Translations under genes and position numbers: made by a program
From: Bacteroidales bacterium
Lineage (GTDB): Bacteria > Bacteroidota > Bacteroidia > Bacteroidales > JAADGE01
Reading direction: 5' to 3'
Length of the DNA stretch: 14,560 nt
Assembly (NCBI GenBank): GCA_029932445.1
Contig: JAOZQB010000066.1
Coordinates: 1-14,560 of the forward strand
Notes under the pieces: generated by a model
The model's input: the letters and a program-made list of their open reading frames with translations, nothing else
Told to the model about the DNA's origin: nothing
Databases searched by the model: none
In this document: positions 13,774 to 14,560 of the stretch, one piece after another
How the letters are laid out: the number at the start of each line of letters is the position of its first letter
How positions within the stretch are numbered: position 1 is the stretch's first letter

Positions 13774-14560
13774 TTATAATCCTTCTGCATAACTAAATAA
13801 AGCCGGTGTTCCGCCGGTATGCCAAAAAATGACATCGGAGCCTGTCGGAATTTTTTTGTTTCGTAAAATATCTGTCATTCCGAAAAATGCTCGTCCGGTA
13901 TAAACGGGATCTAAAAAAATGCCTTCAGTTTTTGCCAATAAATTAATTGCATATCTTTCATTATCTGTAAGTTGTCCGTATTCAGCGAAATTATAACCTT
14001 TTATGACGGGAATATCATTTAATTTGAATGTCTCCGATAACTGAAATTTTATTTCTCCTTCTTTTAAAATTTCTAAGATTTCATTTTCTAAAGACAATTG
14101 ATAATCTTTTATTTTATCAATTTGAACGGGCATTAATATTGTTTCAATATTAAATAACTTTTCTCCTAACATCATTCCGCTTTGCGTTCCGCCCGAACTT
14201 GTTGCAAAGAAAATATATGGTTTTTTTATGTTTTCTTGAGATAATTGGACAGATAATTCTTTCATTGCAGAAACATATCCTAAAGAACCGGTAAAATTTG
14301 AACCGCCGATCGGTATCAGATATACTTTTTTACCTATTTTTTCCAAAGAAGTTTTTAATTCTATTAGATCATCATTTCTTCCTTTTGTATTTTTAGTTGA
14401 GAAATGAAGATTTGCTCCTAATAAATTGTCTAACAAAAGGTTTCCTTGAAATATTTTCGGTTTATTATTGTTCAGTAATAAATGGCATTCTAATTCTGCA
14501 AGTATACACGCTGCTGCAGTTTGTCTGCAATGATTGGATTGTTGAGCTCCTGCCGTAATA
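13774..14560 (-). CDS. D-cysteine desulfhydrase-type PLP enzyme, C-terminal ~261 residues (5' end outside window)
   Basis: This gene encodes a fold-type II pyridoxal-phosphate enzyme of the ACC deaminase/D-cysteine desulfhydrase family. The frame stays open to the window edge, so the TTG at 14436 is not the start; the first visible residues are ITAGAQQSNHCRQTAAA. The N-terminal part with the PLP lysine is missing. Seen motifs are QSNH (Ser and Asn near the cofactor), GGTQSGM (about residue 115, phosphate loop), LDPVYTGRAFFGM and FWHTGGTPALFSY. ACC deaminases have Glu in VYEGK and Leu in HLGG; here both positions are Thr, which fits D-cysteine desulfhydrase (D-cysteine to pyruvate, sulfide and ammonia) and not ACC cleavage. 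The gene is convergent with korB and ends at the shared terminator. Substrate remains an inference. Confidence 0.85.
   Translation of the reverse strand, partial: ITAGAQQSNHCRQTAAACILAELECHLLLNNNKPKIFQGNLLLDNLLGANLHFSTKNTKGRNDDLIELKTSLEKIGKKVYLIPIGGSNFTGSLGYVSAMKELSVQLSQENIKKPYIFFATSSGGTQSGMMLGEKLFNIETILMPVQIDKIKDYQLSLENEILEILKEGEIKFQLSETFKLNDIPVIKGYNFAEYGQLTDNERYAINLLAKTEGIFLDPVYTGRAFFGMTDILRNKKIPTGSDVIFWHTGGTPALFSYAEGL

Overview
This window reads as a chromosomal stretch from a low-GC (AT-rich) Bacteroidota bacterium, probably an anaerobic or fermentative member of the Bacteroidales/Marinilabiliales type. The evidence is the sigma factor and DUF4293 protein families, A/T-rich leaders instead of strong Shine-Dalgarno sequences, several TAnnTTTG promoter -7 boxes, and a fermentative gene set (Pta, AckA, two-subunit 2-oxoacid:ferredoxin oxidoreductase). 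The phylum call is firm; the order is inference. Everything is read by eye, with no database search.

Layout. 1-563 is the 3' end of the primary sigma factor gene (rpoD/sigA, +). 564-1346 is a 783-bp gene-free region packed with repeats: a hairpin and a 133-bp palindromic element (633-809), then two tandem ~250-bp units (841-1091, 1092-1345). Each unit starts with a copy of the last 18 codons of the neighbouring gene. That gene (1347-1796, -) encodes a four-helix DUF4293 membrane protein. Divergent from it is a likely operon: pta (1929-2930), an unusual 3-hydroxyacyl-CoA dehydrogenase-like gene (2951-3934), ackA (3970-5181), and truA (5178-5930), whose TTG start overlaps the ackA stop. After a 197-bp gap come a DUF368/PopT-type lipid carrier translocase gene (start corrected to ATG 6128), aroE (7054-7806) and a 960-codon AddB-like Fe-S nuclease gene (7869-10751). 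Next are korA and korB (10858-13703), closed by a perfect 19-bp bidirectional terminator. A convergent D-cysteine desulfhydrase-type PLP enzyme gene (13774 to the window end, -) runs off the right edge.

How the genes work together. KorAB makes or consumes acyl-CoA plus reduced ferredoxin. Pta and AckA turn acetyl-CoA into acetate and ATP, so this is core fermentative energy metabolism. The dehydrogenase-like protein sits in the same transcript as Pta and AckA but lacks several classical active-site residues. TruA, AroE, the DUF368 protein and the AddB-like protein are housekeeping (tRNA modification, aromatic synthesis, envelope lipid recycling, DNA repair).

No defence island, CRISPR array, transposase or tRNA gene is visible, and I do not see a complete new multi-gene system. 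The observations most worth a second look are the amplified gene tail with palindromic elements at 633-1403 and the atypical dehydrogenase between pta and ackA.
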